The position numbers were made by a program, and so were the translations under genes. The notes beneath the pieces were generated by a model. The model was not told the DNA's origin. It did not search any database and saw only the letters and a program-made list of their open reading frames with translations. DNA of 19,633 nucleotides from JBLHKE01 sp047619485 (lineage in GTDB: Bacteria > Verrucomicrobiota > Verrucomicrobiia > Verrucomicrobiales > DEV007), in NCBI GenBank assembly GCA_047619485.1, contig JBLHKE010000043.1, positions 1 to 19,633 on the forward strand. The letters run 5' to 3'. Below are positions 1 to 9,046 of the stretch, piece by piece. Numbering within the stretch: position 1 is the first letter of the stretch; every line of letters begins with the position of its first letter.

Positions 1-157
1 TGTCTTCGTTGCTAAAGCGCCCACTATCACCAGATAGCTTAGCGTTTATCGCCTCGCCAGCGGGAATTTTCTCTGCGCCCCATTTCCACAGCAGGTTTCC
101 GGAGGTGCCCTTATTTGAGTGATTGTCTCGAGTTGCTACGCGACCAAACGATTTCAC
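1..157 (-). CDS. Possible N-terminal fragment of an unrecognised protein, cut by the window edge
   Basis: The minus-strand frame is open from a TGA near 200 to the left edge. It contains no ATG. The best start is a GTG at 155-157, with a purine-rich AAAGAGA about a dozen bases upstream. From there it reads MKSFGRVATRDNH, then SGNLLWKWGAEKIPAGEA, and continues off the edge (about 52 codons visible). The composition looks like ordinary soluble protein, but I recognise no family, signal peptide or catalytic motif. If real, it is divergent from the gene starting at 227, with a spacer of about 70 bases. A chance open frame in GC-rich DNA is a serious alternative. Confidence 0.3.
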   Translation of the reverse strand, partial: MKSFGRVATRDNHSNKGTSGNLLWKWGAEKIPAGEAINAKLSGDSGRFSNED

Positions 158-226
158 AAATTTCAGCTGTCTCTTTCGGGTTTTGGGATGTTTGCCCGTT
201 CAAGATTCGAATCAACACGTTCTAAA

Positions 227-1484
227 ATGAAAATTACAAGCTGCTTCCTGTTGCTCGCCGCTGGTTCGACGTGGAAGTATTCGGACACCGGTGCTTCTCC
301 GGGCGCAAATTGGGCGACGGCAGAATTCGGAGATGATGCGTGGAGCAAAGGGGCAGCCCAGCTTGGCTACGGAGATCGTGATGAAGCCACGCCTATTGAC
401 GCTTCTAAAGACAACTACCCGCGCTACTACTTCCGCCAGCAGTTCGAGGTCGAGGATCCGGGCAAACTCAAGCCGCTGGTGGTGCGACTCTTGAAGGATG
501 ACGGGGCGATCGTCTACCTGAATGGCAAGGAGGTCGTGCGCGACAACATGCCGGATGGCAAGGTGACGCATGACACGTTTGCGAAAGCCGCGACTCCCAT
601 TGAAGCGGCTTCTACGTCTACGATCTCGCTGCGGACAAGCTGGTGGCTGGGAAGAACATCCTCGCGGTGGAAGTGCATCAGGCGGATGCGAACTCGAGCG
701 ATGTGAGTTTCGATTTGGAGCTTCGAGAGAAAATCGCTGGCAAGGACAAGCTCGGCCCTCCGCCCAAGATCGGCGACGCAGCGGTGGGCGTGGTGGTTTC
801 GGCGGCGGTCGTCGTGGCGGGGGATCTGGAGCAGGCTATTCCTCTGCGATCGCCATCGATTTCGAGGGGCACCGGCAGTATGTGCAATTTACTTCAAAGA
901 CCGTCGCGGGCGTCTCGGCTGCCGACGGCAAACTCCTCTGGAGATATGACAAACCCTCGAACCGGTCCGGGATCGATTGCTCAACGCCCATCTATCAGGA
1001 TGGAAAGATTTTCGCTGCCTCGGCCTATGGCTCTGGTGGTGGCCTGGCGCGCTTGAACAAAGATGGAAACGGCGGCTACAAAGCCGACGAAGTCTGGTTC
1101 TCTGGCGACATGGAGAACCACCACGGGGGGATGATCGTCATCGATGACTGCCTCTATGGTGCCAACGGCGGGAACGGCGGCGGTTACCTCGTCTGCCTCG
1201 ACTTCAAGACTGGCGATGTCCTCTGGGACGAGCGCGATGGCGATCGACGCGCAATAAAGGGATCGATTGCCTACGCGGATGGCCGCATCTACTACCGCAC
1301 CGAAGATGGCGACGACCTCCTCATCGAGCCGAGCCGCGACGAGTACATCAAGCATAGTCGTTTCAATCAACCTGACCGCACCCGCCAGCCTGCCTGGACG
1401 CACCCGGTCATTGCCAACGGCAAACTCTACGTGCGCGATCAGGACACGTTGTATTGCTATGACATTGGTAAGTCCGGTTCCTGA
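227..1484 (+). pseudogene. Broken secreted beta-sandwich plus PQQ-like beta-propeller protein (two -1 frameshifts)
   Basis: From the ATG at 227 the product begins with a short signal peptide (MKITSCFLLLAA), then GSTWKYSDTG...QLGYGD...YYFRQQFEVED...DDGAIVYLNGKEVVRDNMP. This is the beta-sandwich domain common in secreted Verrucomicrobia/Planctomycetes proteins. Near 610 the frame shifts and the same domain continues as FYVYDLAADKLVAGKNILAVEVHQA...SSDVSFDLEL. Near 781-786 it shifts again, into a Gly/Arg-rich linker, then GAGYSSAIAIDF, TVAGVSAADGKLLWRYDKP, CSTPIYQDGKIFAASAYG. That is the later half of a PQQ-like propeller, ending with TGA at 1482-1484. One added base at each site restores a single protein of about 419 residues. 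The front half of the propeller is absent. An upstream GTG at 119 is open in the same frame, but 227 gives the signal peptide. It is either a recently inactivated gene, a fusion pseudogene or an intact gene with sequencing errors. Confidence 0.75.
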
Positions 1485-1594
1485 TCTGCCCGACCGGCCT
1501 GGTATAAATCCCGATAAGGTCGCAGCGAGCCCTGATCATTTCGTAACAATATGGTCGCCTGTGTTTTAAATGCTGTATACAGTTGCCTATTAGT

Positions 1595-2728
1595 ATGAAA
1601 ACCTCCCAAGCCATCGTGATTTTCGGGCTGCTCTACCTTGCTGCCACGTCTCGTGCGGCAGAGAAGTTTAATCTCGAAGGCGGCACGGCGACCGTGACAA
1701 AGCTCGACACCTTGCCGTTCGTCGAGAGCGACTACTCGAAGCGCTTCAAATTCGATGACGCTACCAACCCAAAGCTCAAGGAATTGCGCGAACGCTACAA
1801 GCTGGACGAGGTGGTTGCGCCCGGGAAGGACGAGTTCGAAAAGCAAATACTGCTCATGGATTGGGTGCATCACCGATTTAAGAAGTTCGGTCGGCCATCG
1901 ACCGATGCGAAAGGCGCGTTGCAGGTTCTCGCGGCCATTGATAAGGGGCACAGTTTCTTCTGCACGCAGTATGGGCAAGTTATGATTTCTGCTGCGGCAA
2001 GCCTTGGCTGGGTGGATCGCGCGCTGGCCCTGCGGCGGCACAAAGGCGTCAATAAGAAGGGCGGCTCGACCGAACACACCTCGACCGAAATTTGGTCCAA
2101 CCAGTTTGGCAAGTGGATCATGCTCGATCCGACCAGCAACATGTATCTCGAAAAGGACGGGATCCCGCTGAACGCCTGGGAGATCAGGGAGGAGTGGTTT
2201 TACAACGAAGGAAAAGAGCTGGTTGTCGTCGTCGGCAAGAATCGAAAACGTTACAGCAAAGGCGATCTGCCGGTTCATTTGGCAACGTTCCAGGGCTTCG
2301 GAGCTCTGACGATCGAACCGGACGAGCTCGATAAGTATGGCTTCATCGGCTACATCCCGAACACCGATATCATGGATTCGGGCTACGACTACGGGAAGAT
2401 GTTCATCGTCCACGACCAAGTCTGCGAGGGAACCAAATGGCATACGCGAGATCTACCCGCAAATCCTGTAACGGACCCGTATTTCCCGATTGGGCAGTCG
2501 GCATTGAGTCTGAAGAGCGATGGCGGAAAACTCATGGTTTCCTCGAAAACCATGACGCCGAACTTTAAACGATTTGAATCTCGCAGCGACGGCGGCGATT
2601 GGAAACCCGCTGCTGCTACCTTCGAATGGAAGCTGAAGGCTGGAGCGAACCACTTGGAAGTGAGAACGGTCAACGCCTTCGGAGTCACCGGGTCGGTTTC
2701 CACGGTGGAACTCCAATTGAGTAAATAG
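1595..2728 (+). CDS. Exported transglutaminase-like (papain-fold) protein
   Basis: A 377-residue protein with a signal peptide (residues 1-21, cleavage near SRA-AEK). The transglutaminase-like triad is visible: Cys123 in GHSFFCTQYG, His161 in TEHTSTEIW and Asp178 in WIMLDPTSN, with the normal spacing of about 38 and 17 residues. The family covers protease-like and transglutaminase-like hydrolases; bacterial exported members are mostly uncharacterised and the substrate cannot be told. The last 80 or so residues (ESRSDGGDWKPA...FEWKLKAGANHLEVRTVNAFGVTGS) look like an Ig-like beta-sandwich that could bind a polymer or the cell surface. ATG 1595 is chosen over an in-frame TTG at 1583 because it gives the clean signal peptide. 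No Shine-Dalgarno is visible. It is followed after 5 bases by the serine hydrolase gene, so the two are probably co-transcribed. Confidence 0.85.
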   Translation: MKTSQAIVIFGLLYLAATSRAAEKFNLEGGTATVTKLDTLPFVESDYSKRFKFDDATNPKLKELRERYKLDEVVAPGKDEFEKQILLMDWVHHRFKKFGRPSTDAKGALQVLAAIDKGHSFFCTQYGQVMISAAASLGWVDRALALRRHKGVNKKGGSTEHTSTEIWSNQFGKWIMLDPTSNMYLEKDGIPLNAWEIREEWFYNEGKELVVVVGKNRKRYSKGDLPVHLATFQGFGALTIEPDELDKYGFIGYIPNTDIMDSGYDYGKMFIVHDQVCEGTKWHTRDLPANPVTDPYFPIGQSALSLKSDGGKLMVSSKTMTPNFKRFESRSDGGDWKPAAATFEWKLKAGANHLEVRTVNAFGVTGSVSTVELQLSK

Positions 2729-2733
2729 AACCC

Positions 2734-3867
2734 ATGAAAAAGACCATCTGCCTTATCGCGCTGCTGGCGCCCTTGCAACTTTTTGCGAAGCCCGTCGCGT
2801 CCTCCGCCGAAGTCCTTCAGCCGTTCGTGGACAAGCATGAACTCGCCGGTGCAGTCGGGCTCGTCGCCGACAAGGACAACATCCTCGCAGTCTCAGCTGT
2901 GGGCTTCGCGGATATCGCTGCCGGTCGGAAATTGCAAGCCGATGCGATGTTTTGGATTGCCTCGCAGACGAAGGGGATGACGGCGGCGGCTGTGATGATG
3001 TTGGTCGATGAGGGCAAAGTTGCGCTAGATGATCCGCTCGAAAAACACCTGCACGAATTCCGCGGGCAGATGGTCGTCGCAGAGAAAGATGGCGAGCACG
3101 TCTTGCTGAAAAAACCAGTGCATCCGATCACGATCCGCGAGGTGCTCAGTCATACGAGTGGCTTGCCGTTCAAATCTGTGATCGAGGAGCCAACGCTCGA
3201 CGGATTGCCGCTCGCCAAAGCAGTGCGCAGCTACGCGATGACGCCGCTGCAGACCGAACCTGGCACCCACTACCAGTATTCTAACGCTGGCATCAACACC
3301 GCTGCGCGGATCATCGAGGTCATCACCGGAAAGAACTACGAGGACTTCATGCAAGAGCGCTTGTTCGGCCCGCTCGGGATGAAGGACACGACTTTCTGGC
3401 CGAACGAGGAGCAGGTTGCACGGCTGGCTAAATCTTACCGGCCGGACGCGGCGAAAACCAGCTTGGAAGAGTTCGGCCTAGACCAGCTCACGATGCCGCT
3501 CACGGATCGCCACCGCCGCTTCCCGATGCCGGCTGGCGGGCTTTTTTCAACAGCAGGGGACACGGCAAAATTCTGTCAAATGCTGCTCGGTCGTGGCGAG
3601 TTTGGCGGAAAGCGCTACCTGAGTGAAGCCGCGTTCAACGAACTCACCAAGCGCCAGACGCCCGCATCACTCAACCAAAGCTACGGTCTGGGACTTTCCG
3701 TCGGCGGCGACTGGTTCGGGCACGGCGGGGCGCACGCGACCAACATGGAGATACGACCCGATGAGGGACTCGTGCTAATTTGGATGGTGCAGCACAGCGG
3801 CTATCCGGGCGAGGGCGGTAAGGCGCAAGGCATGTTTAAGAGCTGGGCGCGGCAGAAATTCAAATAG
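2734..3867 (+). CDS. Exported serine hydrolase, beta-lactamase class C/penicillin-binding-protein fold
   Basis: A 377-residue protein with a signal peptide (MKKTICLIALLAPLQLFA). The three active-site motifs of the class C beta-lactamase/D-alanyl-D-alanine carboxypeptidase/esterase fold are present: SxxK at Ser77-Lys80 (IASQTKGM), YxN at Tyr182-Asn184 (YQYSNAG) and HGG at His330-Gly332 (WFGHGGAHA). Further family landmarks are LSHTSGLP and FGPLGMKDTTFW. Family members hydrolyse esters, beta-lactams or D-amino-acid peptides; the actual substrate is not predictable, and the gene should not be read as a resistance gene. It begins 5 bases after the stop of the transglutaminase-like gene, which suggests a two-gene operon of secreted hydrolases. 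No Shine-Dalgarno is visible, so translational coupling is likely. Confidence 0.9.
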   Translation: MKKTICLIALLAPLQLFAKPVASSAEVLQPFVDKHELAGAVGLVADKDNILAVSAVGFADIAAGRKLQADAMFWIASQTKGMTAAAVMMLVDEGKVALDDPLEKHLHEFRGQMVVAEKDGEHVLLKKPVHPITIREVLSHTSGLPFKSVIEEPTLDGLPLAKAVRSYAMTPLQTEPGTHYQYSNAGINTAARIIEVITGKNYEDFMQERLFGPLGMKDTTFWPNEEQVARLAKSYRPDAAKTSLEEFGLDQLTMPLTDRHRRFPMPAGGLFSTAGDTAKFCQMLLGRGEFGGKRYLSEAAFNELTKRQTPASLNQSYGLGLSVGGDWFGHGGAHATNMEIRPDEGLVLIWMVQHSGYPGEGGKAQGMFKSWARQKFK

Positions 3868-3939
3868 CGGCCGATGAGAAGTTAGGTAGTTGCCAACGGC
3901 AGGGGATCAGTCTATCCTGCTCACAGCCAAGGTGTAACG

Positions 3940-6900
3940 ATGAACCCCAGCCTGACCTTTACATCCCTGCTTGCGGTAGTTTTTCTGAGCATCGCCGGCA
4001 TTGCGGCTGCCCAAGATCAGCCGCGATTTCCGGATCCGATCAACGTCGATATCAACCCGATCGGATCTGACGAATCGGTGAAGTGGGACTACCCGATCAC
4101 CTATGTCCGCGCGCAGTGATCCGGCGACAAGAGTCACAAGCGCTTCTACACCGATTTCTCCTCGCCGGTGACAATGGAACCTGGCGCGGATCTCATGCTG
4201 CTGCATCCCGACGGGCGCGAGGAAGTCCTCGCAGTGGGCGGAGATGGGTCGATCACCGATCCCTTCGTCTCCCTCGATGGGAAGTGGATTTACTACACGC
4301 GGATCTACAATTTGAAGAAAGCTAGCCAATGGAATCCGCCGCGTGAGGGCGCCGATATTTTCAAGATCCACGTCGAGACCAGGCGCGTCGTGCGTTTGAC
4401 CAACCAGCAGTTCGTCCCCAATGACGGAGTCGCCGATTGGTCCGACGACTACCGCTCTCCAGAGAAAGGGAAATCGCACATCGACTACGGCGTCTACAAC
4501 ATGGGCGCCAGCCCGCTGCCTGGAGGCAAGATCATCTTCACCTCGAACCGCGAGGGCGTGAAGCCGGCAAAAGGCTACCCGGCAGTCGCGCTCCAGCTTT
4601 TCGTCATGGACGATTGCGCTGAGAGTATCGATCCGGCTGACCGCTACCCTAACAATATCACCAAGATCGGCCACCTGAACCTCGGTTGTGCCCTCCACCC
4701 AGTTGCGCTCAAGGACGGGCGAGTCATGTTCAGCAGCCTTGAGTCGCAGGGAATCCGTGGAGAGATCCTCTGGGGCATCTGGACGATCCACCCGGACGGC
4801 ACCAACTGGGCGCCGTTGGTGAGCGCCTTCGATCCCGGTGGGGCGCCAAACGGGTTCCACTTCCAGACACAGCTTGGCGACGGATCGATCGTCATTGAAC
4901 AATATTACAACCAGAACAACAGCGGCTTCGGCGCCTATATCAAGATGCCGCCGTCCCCGCCGGATGGTTATGCTCCTTTCGGGCCGGCCTCGATGAAGCA
5001 TGCTCGAAATGTGCCTTGGCGCTACGGGCGCTTCGACAACGCTAAGGGGAAATATTACCGCATGCCGTTCATGCCGACCGGAGCCGTTTCGATGACGCCT
5101 TTCACTTTCGGCCTAGAAGGTCCGGCCGACCGCTCGATTCTTGGCGATAAGAAGTCACCCGCGGTTGGCAAATTCACCCACCCGAGCGGCGCTCCGGACA
5201 ACCATCTGCTGACAATTTATTCGCCCGGTCCAGTCAATCACCAGTACGAGTATCTGCCGCAGCTCGACGGGGGCATCTACTTGGCTAAGGGAGGCTCGAT
5301 CATCGAGGAGCCTGCCGATTTGCTGCTGATCAAAAACGACCCCAACTACAACGAAAGCTGGCCGCGGGCGGTCGTTCCCTACGAGCGCGTCTACGGCGTC
5401 AAGGAACCAGCCGCTTTGGCGGCACTTACTAACAATGGTAAGATCCACGCCGCGCTGCCGGAGGGGACGCCGTTCGGGATCGTTGGATCGTCGAGCCTCT
5501 ACAAGCGCGAAACCTATCCGAACGGCACTGTCCCTGATGGCAAAGTGGTTGCTGAGTATCCCGGTGGAAACGATCCGTGGAAGGGGCTCGACGCATTTAC
5601 CAGCCACGGCAACGGCATGCCGATCAACTGGCACAACCAGGGCGCCGACGCCGGTCTTTATTCGAACGACGACATCCACGCCGTGCGAATACTCGCGATG
5701 GAGCCGACCACTGACCGGCAACGCGGCGAGCGCAATGGGCGCCGATTCTACAATCATGCCACCGAGCGACTGCGCATCCTCGGCGAGATCCCAGTGCGAA
5801 AATTTGGCAAAGATGGCGAACAGCCGATCGATCCGGACGGGCATCCTGACACGAGCTTTCTCGCGAAGATTCCAGCTGACACCGCGTTCACCTTCCAGAC
5901 GCTCGACAAGCGCGGCATCGTCCTGAACATGTCGCAGACCTGGCACCAATTGCGGCCAGGCGAAGTGCGCAACAACTGTGGCGGCTGCCATGCCCACAGC
6001 CAGACCTCGACGGATTTCAATAAGACGGCGGCGGCTCAGGATCATTACAAGCTGTGGGATCTGACCAAGAAAACACCTCTCATCACCGGCAGGGGTCGTG
6101 ACCAATCGTCGCAACGCTGGGACGCTGCAGATGCGAGCGGGTTGCGCCTCGACAAAAAAGAAGTCGCCGACGTCGAATACTTTCGCGACATCCGGCCGAT
6201 TCTCGACCGGAGCTGCGTTGCTTGTCACACAAAGAAGGATGGCAAGCCCGCAGGGAATCTCGTGATGGATGCCGACGATGAGGAGATTCAATTCCGCCAT
6301 TTCGGCAAGTTCCCCGGCAGCTACTATCGCCTCGCACTCGATGAGAAAGCGCAGTTCGGCCACAAGCCGGTCGGCTACGACAGCTGGGGCTACCCGAACG
6401 CGAGCCGCTACATCCGCAAGTTGCAAGCGCGCCGGAGTCTGTTGATCTGGAAGATTTTCGGCGGACGGCTCGACGGATTCAGCAACGACGACCACCCGTC
6501 TGAATCGAAGCCTGGCCAACGGGATCTCGTTTTGAAGGGCGAGCCGGTCGATATGAAAAAATTTCGCGCCAAGTGGGATCTCGATTTCACTGGCAAGCAG
6601 ATGCCGCCCCCGAAAGCGGTCGAGGAGGGCAAGGTGAAAGCCCTGAGTGACGAGGAGCGTAGGACGATCGTGCGCTGGATCGATCTCGGGTGTCCGATTG
6701 ATCTCGACAAGGGCGTCGGAAAAGGTGGCTGGTTCGCCGATGACAACCGCCCGACTTTAACATTGCAACAACCCGCAAGTGATGCGCGCGAATTTGAGAA
6801 GATCGTCGTCGGCATGCACGACTATTATAGTGGGCTCGACAGCGAGAGCTTCGCGGTAGAGGCATCCTTCCAGATTGGCGAGATTGCTGCAGGTGAAAAT

Positions 6901-8007
6901 TTCGCGCCGCGCTTGAAGGCTGTGGCGGATGGCGCTTGGGCGCTCGTGTTGGAGAAGCCGATACAGATTCCTGAAGGCGGACGTCTACGCGTTTCCGTCA
7001 AGGACAAAGCGGGTAACGAGTCTCAGATCGTCCGGCGCTTCGGCTCGTCCCCAAAGGGTGCCGGGAAGGTACACGTTTCTGAAGACTTCGAGACGGAGAT
7101 TGAGAAACGATGGTGGCTGCGCGGGAAACCCGAAACGAAGAATCTGGCGCCGAGCTTGTCGTCGATCCCGAACACCCGCGCGATGCGTGCTGCTAAGACC
7201 AAAGACTTCGACCGCAAGATGGGCGACCAATCGAAGAGTTACAAGGCGGTCATCTTCAACCCCGTGCCCGGGCCGCCGATGGGCGCGCGCACCCGGCTCT
7301 CGTTCCGGTATTGGCTAAGCGGCAGCGACAGAATCCGCGCGCAGATTTACAGTCTGAGCAACAACTATCACCGGCGCCTCGAACTGAATGGTCTAAGTCA
7401 AGGCGGCTGGCGATCTGCTGACATCGACTTGACGCTCGCGCGTCGTCCGGATGGCAGCGGCGGGCCGCTGTCGCTCGATGAGCGGATCGATGATATTCAG
7501 TTTTACATCGACCCGGGCGCCGAGTTGCTGATCGACGATATCGTTCTCTACGATGGCGCGCCACCGACTCTCCCACGGCGTGTGATTTTCACCGGCTGGT
7601 TCGACACCGGCGTCCAGGGAAAGGAGTGGCCAGGAGATTTCGAGATCGTCGAGCACGAGAAACCGCTCACCTGGGACGCAGCGGAATCAGTGCCTAACAA
7701 AGCCACCGGACGGCCTTGGGTTCGCATCGATATGCGCGGCGAACGCGCGCTCGGCGAGAGCAACGCACTGTCACTCCGCTACCGGCTGTCGGCGCCTGGA
7801 GAGTTACGATTCTCGCTTGCCCGTCGTGTTGGTGATCAGGTCGAAGAGATCGCCGAGTACACGGTCGCCGAACCGGAGGCCGCTAGTTGGGCGACGATTC
7901 GCTGGGATTTCCCCTCCAAACTAGGTCAATCCGCCACGGAGATCCAAATTCACACACCAGCTGACGCCGAGTTGCTAGTCGATGATGTGCTGCTCTTCGA
8001 GCCATGA
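3940..8007 (+). CDS. HzsA-like secreted diheme protein with an in-frame TGA at codon 60
   Basis: The frame starts at ATG 3940 with a signal peptide (about residues 1-24, ending AAAQ) and runs 1355 codons, apart from a TGA at 4117-4119. From ATG 4168 it is uninterrupted for 1279 residues. The N-terminal part is a TolB/WD-like propeller (DLMLLHPDGREE, DGKWIYYTRI, KIIFTSNREG, ALKDGRVMFSS). Next comes a region I recognise from hydrazine synthase alpha-like proteins (FTFQTLDKRGIVLNMSQTWH, then RPGEVRNNCGGCHAHSQ). Heme sites are CGGCH at codons 680-684 (nt 5977-5991) and CVACH at 759-763 (nt 6214-6228), followed by QMPPPKAV and LSDEERRTIVRWIDLGCP as in planctomycete-type cytochrome domains. Two jelly-roll-like modules end the protein (about 1046-1207 and 1216-1355), each closing with LLIDDIVLYDG or LLVDDVLLFEP. 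A product restarted at 4168 would lack the signal peptide and could not receive heme in the periplasm. An AAGGTG 6 bases before ATG 3940 is a weak Shine-Dalgarno. Confidence 0.8.
4117..4119 (+). other. In-frame TGA inside the HzsA-like gene
   Basis: The codons read YVRAQ-TGA-SGDKSHKRFY. Both sides are clearly coding in the same frame: signal peptide and INPIGSDESVKWDYPITYVRA before, DFSSPVTMEPGADLMLLHPDG after. From memory, related proteins have Ala-Pro-Arg in this stretch, so a CGA to TGA transition is the simplest explanation. TGA serves as the normal stop of other genes here (1482-1484, 8005-8007, 12833-12835), which argues against genome-wide reassignment. The base lies in a TGATCC context next to a GATC site. 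Confidence 0.75.
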
Positions 8008-8018
8008 TGGGCTTTGGA

Positions 8019-8268
8019 TCATTTGGTGATTGGGATTCGCAAGCCTAGCTCGCCGCGATCCCTGGCGAGTTCGACTCGCACCGCGATTTCGCGTACGGCG
8101 CTGTCGCCTGAGGGCGGTGTTAGAGTAACGTCCGGCCCAGATCGCTCGACGCCCGAGAACGGTGGGCGATGACCTTGTATCCTTGGGCTCCGGTTAGGGT
8201 GAACACTGTGGTTTGGCCGCGCTTTGGTTTTTTAGACGGCGGAGTCAAGGTGGCGCGTGGTGTTTCTA
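8019..8268 (-). pseudogene. Out-of-frame C-terminal remnant of the 8266-8979 gene
   Basis: The minus strand downstream of the TAG still reads as protein after two frame changes. Adding one base near 8275 continues as GNLETPRATLTPPSKKP, then RGQTTVFTLTGAQGYKVIAHRS. Adding one near 8130 continues as PDVTLTPPSGDSA, then REIAVRVELARDRGELGLRI and a TGA at 8019-8021. Each break is equivalent to one missing base. The whole gene would then span 8019-8979, filling the apparent gap and ending 12 bases from the convergent HzsA-like gene. The segment (about 80 residues) has a duplicated TLTPPS phrase. I do not recognise its family. It also does not look like the rest of a second copy of the module, so a domain may have been lost here. 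Confidence 0.6.
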
Positions 8269-8979
8269 GGTTTCCTGCGAGCCCTTCGCACCCTTGAACT
8301 CTTGGCCATCACTAAAATTCCAATCTGCCAACTCATCGAGCCGGACTACGGTTTTGATATCGGCTCCAGCGACGGGAATCGGGGGCGAGGTGACGCGGGC
8401 ATCGTTAATCCACAGCGTCCTCACTTTGTTCGCGCCGTGGTTGCCGAGGAGTAAGTAGATCGCCGTCGCTGGCCCCTGCCAGTTGCCGTCTTTGGCACCG
8501 CCCCAATATTCGTATTTGCCGACTCCGGTGAATGCGTCCGTCTGGCCGCGACGTTTGAAGAAGCGTTCGAGCGGTAGGTCGATGCGCTGCCAGTCGGTGC
8601 TCGGCTTGGTCTTCAGGTTGAGCTGGTGCGTTTGACCGCTGGAGTCGTTCAAACGCAGTGTGAATTGCTCGATGTCCGGGCTGCGGATCCACATCGACAG
8701 CTCGCGGATCTCGACCCTGTCCAGGTTGTGACCGACTTGATCGTAGCCACCGCCGCCGGTGAAATCTCCGACTAGTTTTAATGTCGGCTTGCCTTCGCGG
8801 ACGGCCCCGGCATCGACACTCAACGAGCCCGTCGCTCCGGGAAATTCCGCCCCGTTGTTAAAACTCCACTGCTTGGCTGCGCTCGTAGCCTCGATCAGTG
8901 CCGTGGACTCCTGGGCGGCGGAAGGCAGGCTGCCGAGCAAAACGGAGAAGGAAATGAGAAGCAGGGGGCGTCTGCGCAT
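8266..8979 (-). CDS. Secreted beta-sandwich (carbohydrate-binding-like) protein, C-terminus lost by frameshift
   Basis: From ATG 8979 the product is 237 residues with an Arg-led signal peptide (MRRRPLLLISFSVLLGSLPSAAQ). The mature part is one complete jelly-roll-like module: KQWSFNNGAEFPGATGSLSVD, GKPTLKLVGDFTGGGGYDQVG, then RELSMWIRSPDIEQFTLRLND and TDWQRIDLPLERFF. It resembles the modules that precede glycan-active proteins in Verrucomicrobia and Planctomycetes. Near the end a second copy begins (LADWNFSDGQEFKGAKGS) but the frame stops at TAG 8266-8268 a few codons later. An in-frame ATG at 9030 would place the start in the leader of the divergent gene; 8979 gives the signal peptide. No Shine-Dalgarno. 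It is divergent from the propeller gene at 9047, so the 67 bases between them must hold both promoters. Confidence 0.75.
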   Translation of the reverse strand: MRRRPLLLISFSVLLGSLPSAAQESTALIEATSAAKQWSFNNGAEFPGATGSLSVDAGAVREGKPTLKLVGDFTGGGGYDQVGHNLDRVEIRELSMWIRSPDIEQFTLRLNDSSGQTHQLNLKTKPSTDWQRIDLPLERFFKRRGQTDAFTGVGKYEYWGGAKDGNWQGPATAIYLLLGNHGANKVRTLWINDARVTSPPIPVAGADIKTVVRLDELADWNFSDGQEFKGAKGSQET

Positions 8980-9046
8980 GGGGGATCCGAATGAAATATG
9001 GCGCAAATAGCAAGCGACATCGGTGTTCACTCAGCTAGAATTTCGA

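Noticed and set aside
1485..1594. Promoter or terminator in the gap after the broken propeller gene
   Set aside because: There is only a short GTATAC palindrome and no convincing -35/-10 pair or stem followed by a T run.
2734..3867. Antibiotic-resistance beta-lactamase
   Set aside because: The SxxK, YxN and HGG motifs are shared by esterases and peptidases of the same fold, and nothing in the context suggests resistance.
4117..4160. TGA as a selenocysteine codon in the HzsA-like gene
   Set aside because: I see no convincing stem-loop of the bacterial SECIS type just downstream, and the family as I recall it has an arginine rather than a cysteine at this point.
5155..6519. Long open frame on the minus strand opposite the HzsA-like gene (also 3907-5001 and 1457-2443)
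   Set aside because: These are antisense to strongly recognised coding sequence. Their translations are rich in Arg, Val and Asp without motifs or signal peptides, as expected for mirror frames in GC-rich DNA.
3940..8007. True hydrazine synthase and an anammox organism
   Set aside because: No HzsB, HzsC or hydroxylamine/hydrazine oxidoreductase genes are present, and the rest of the window is Verrucomicrobia/Planctomycetes-type secreted enzymes.
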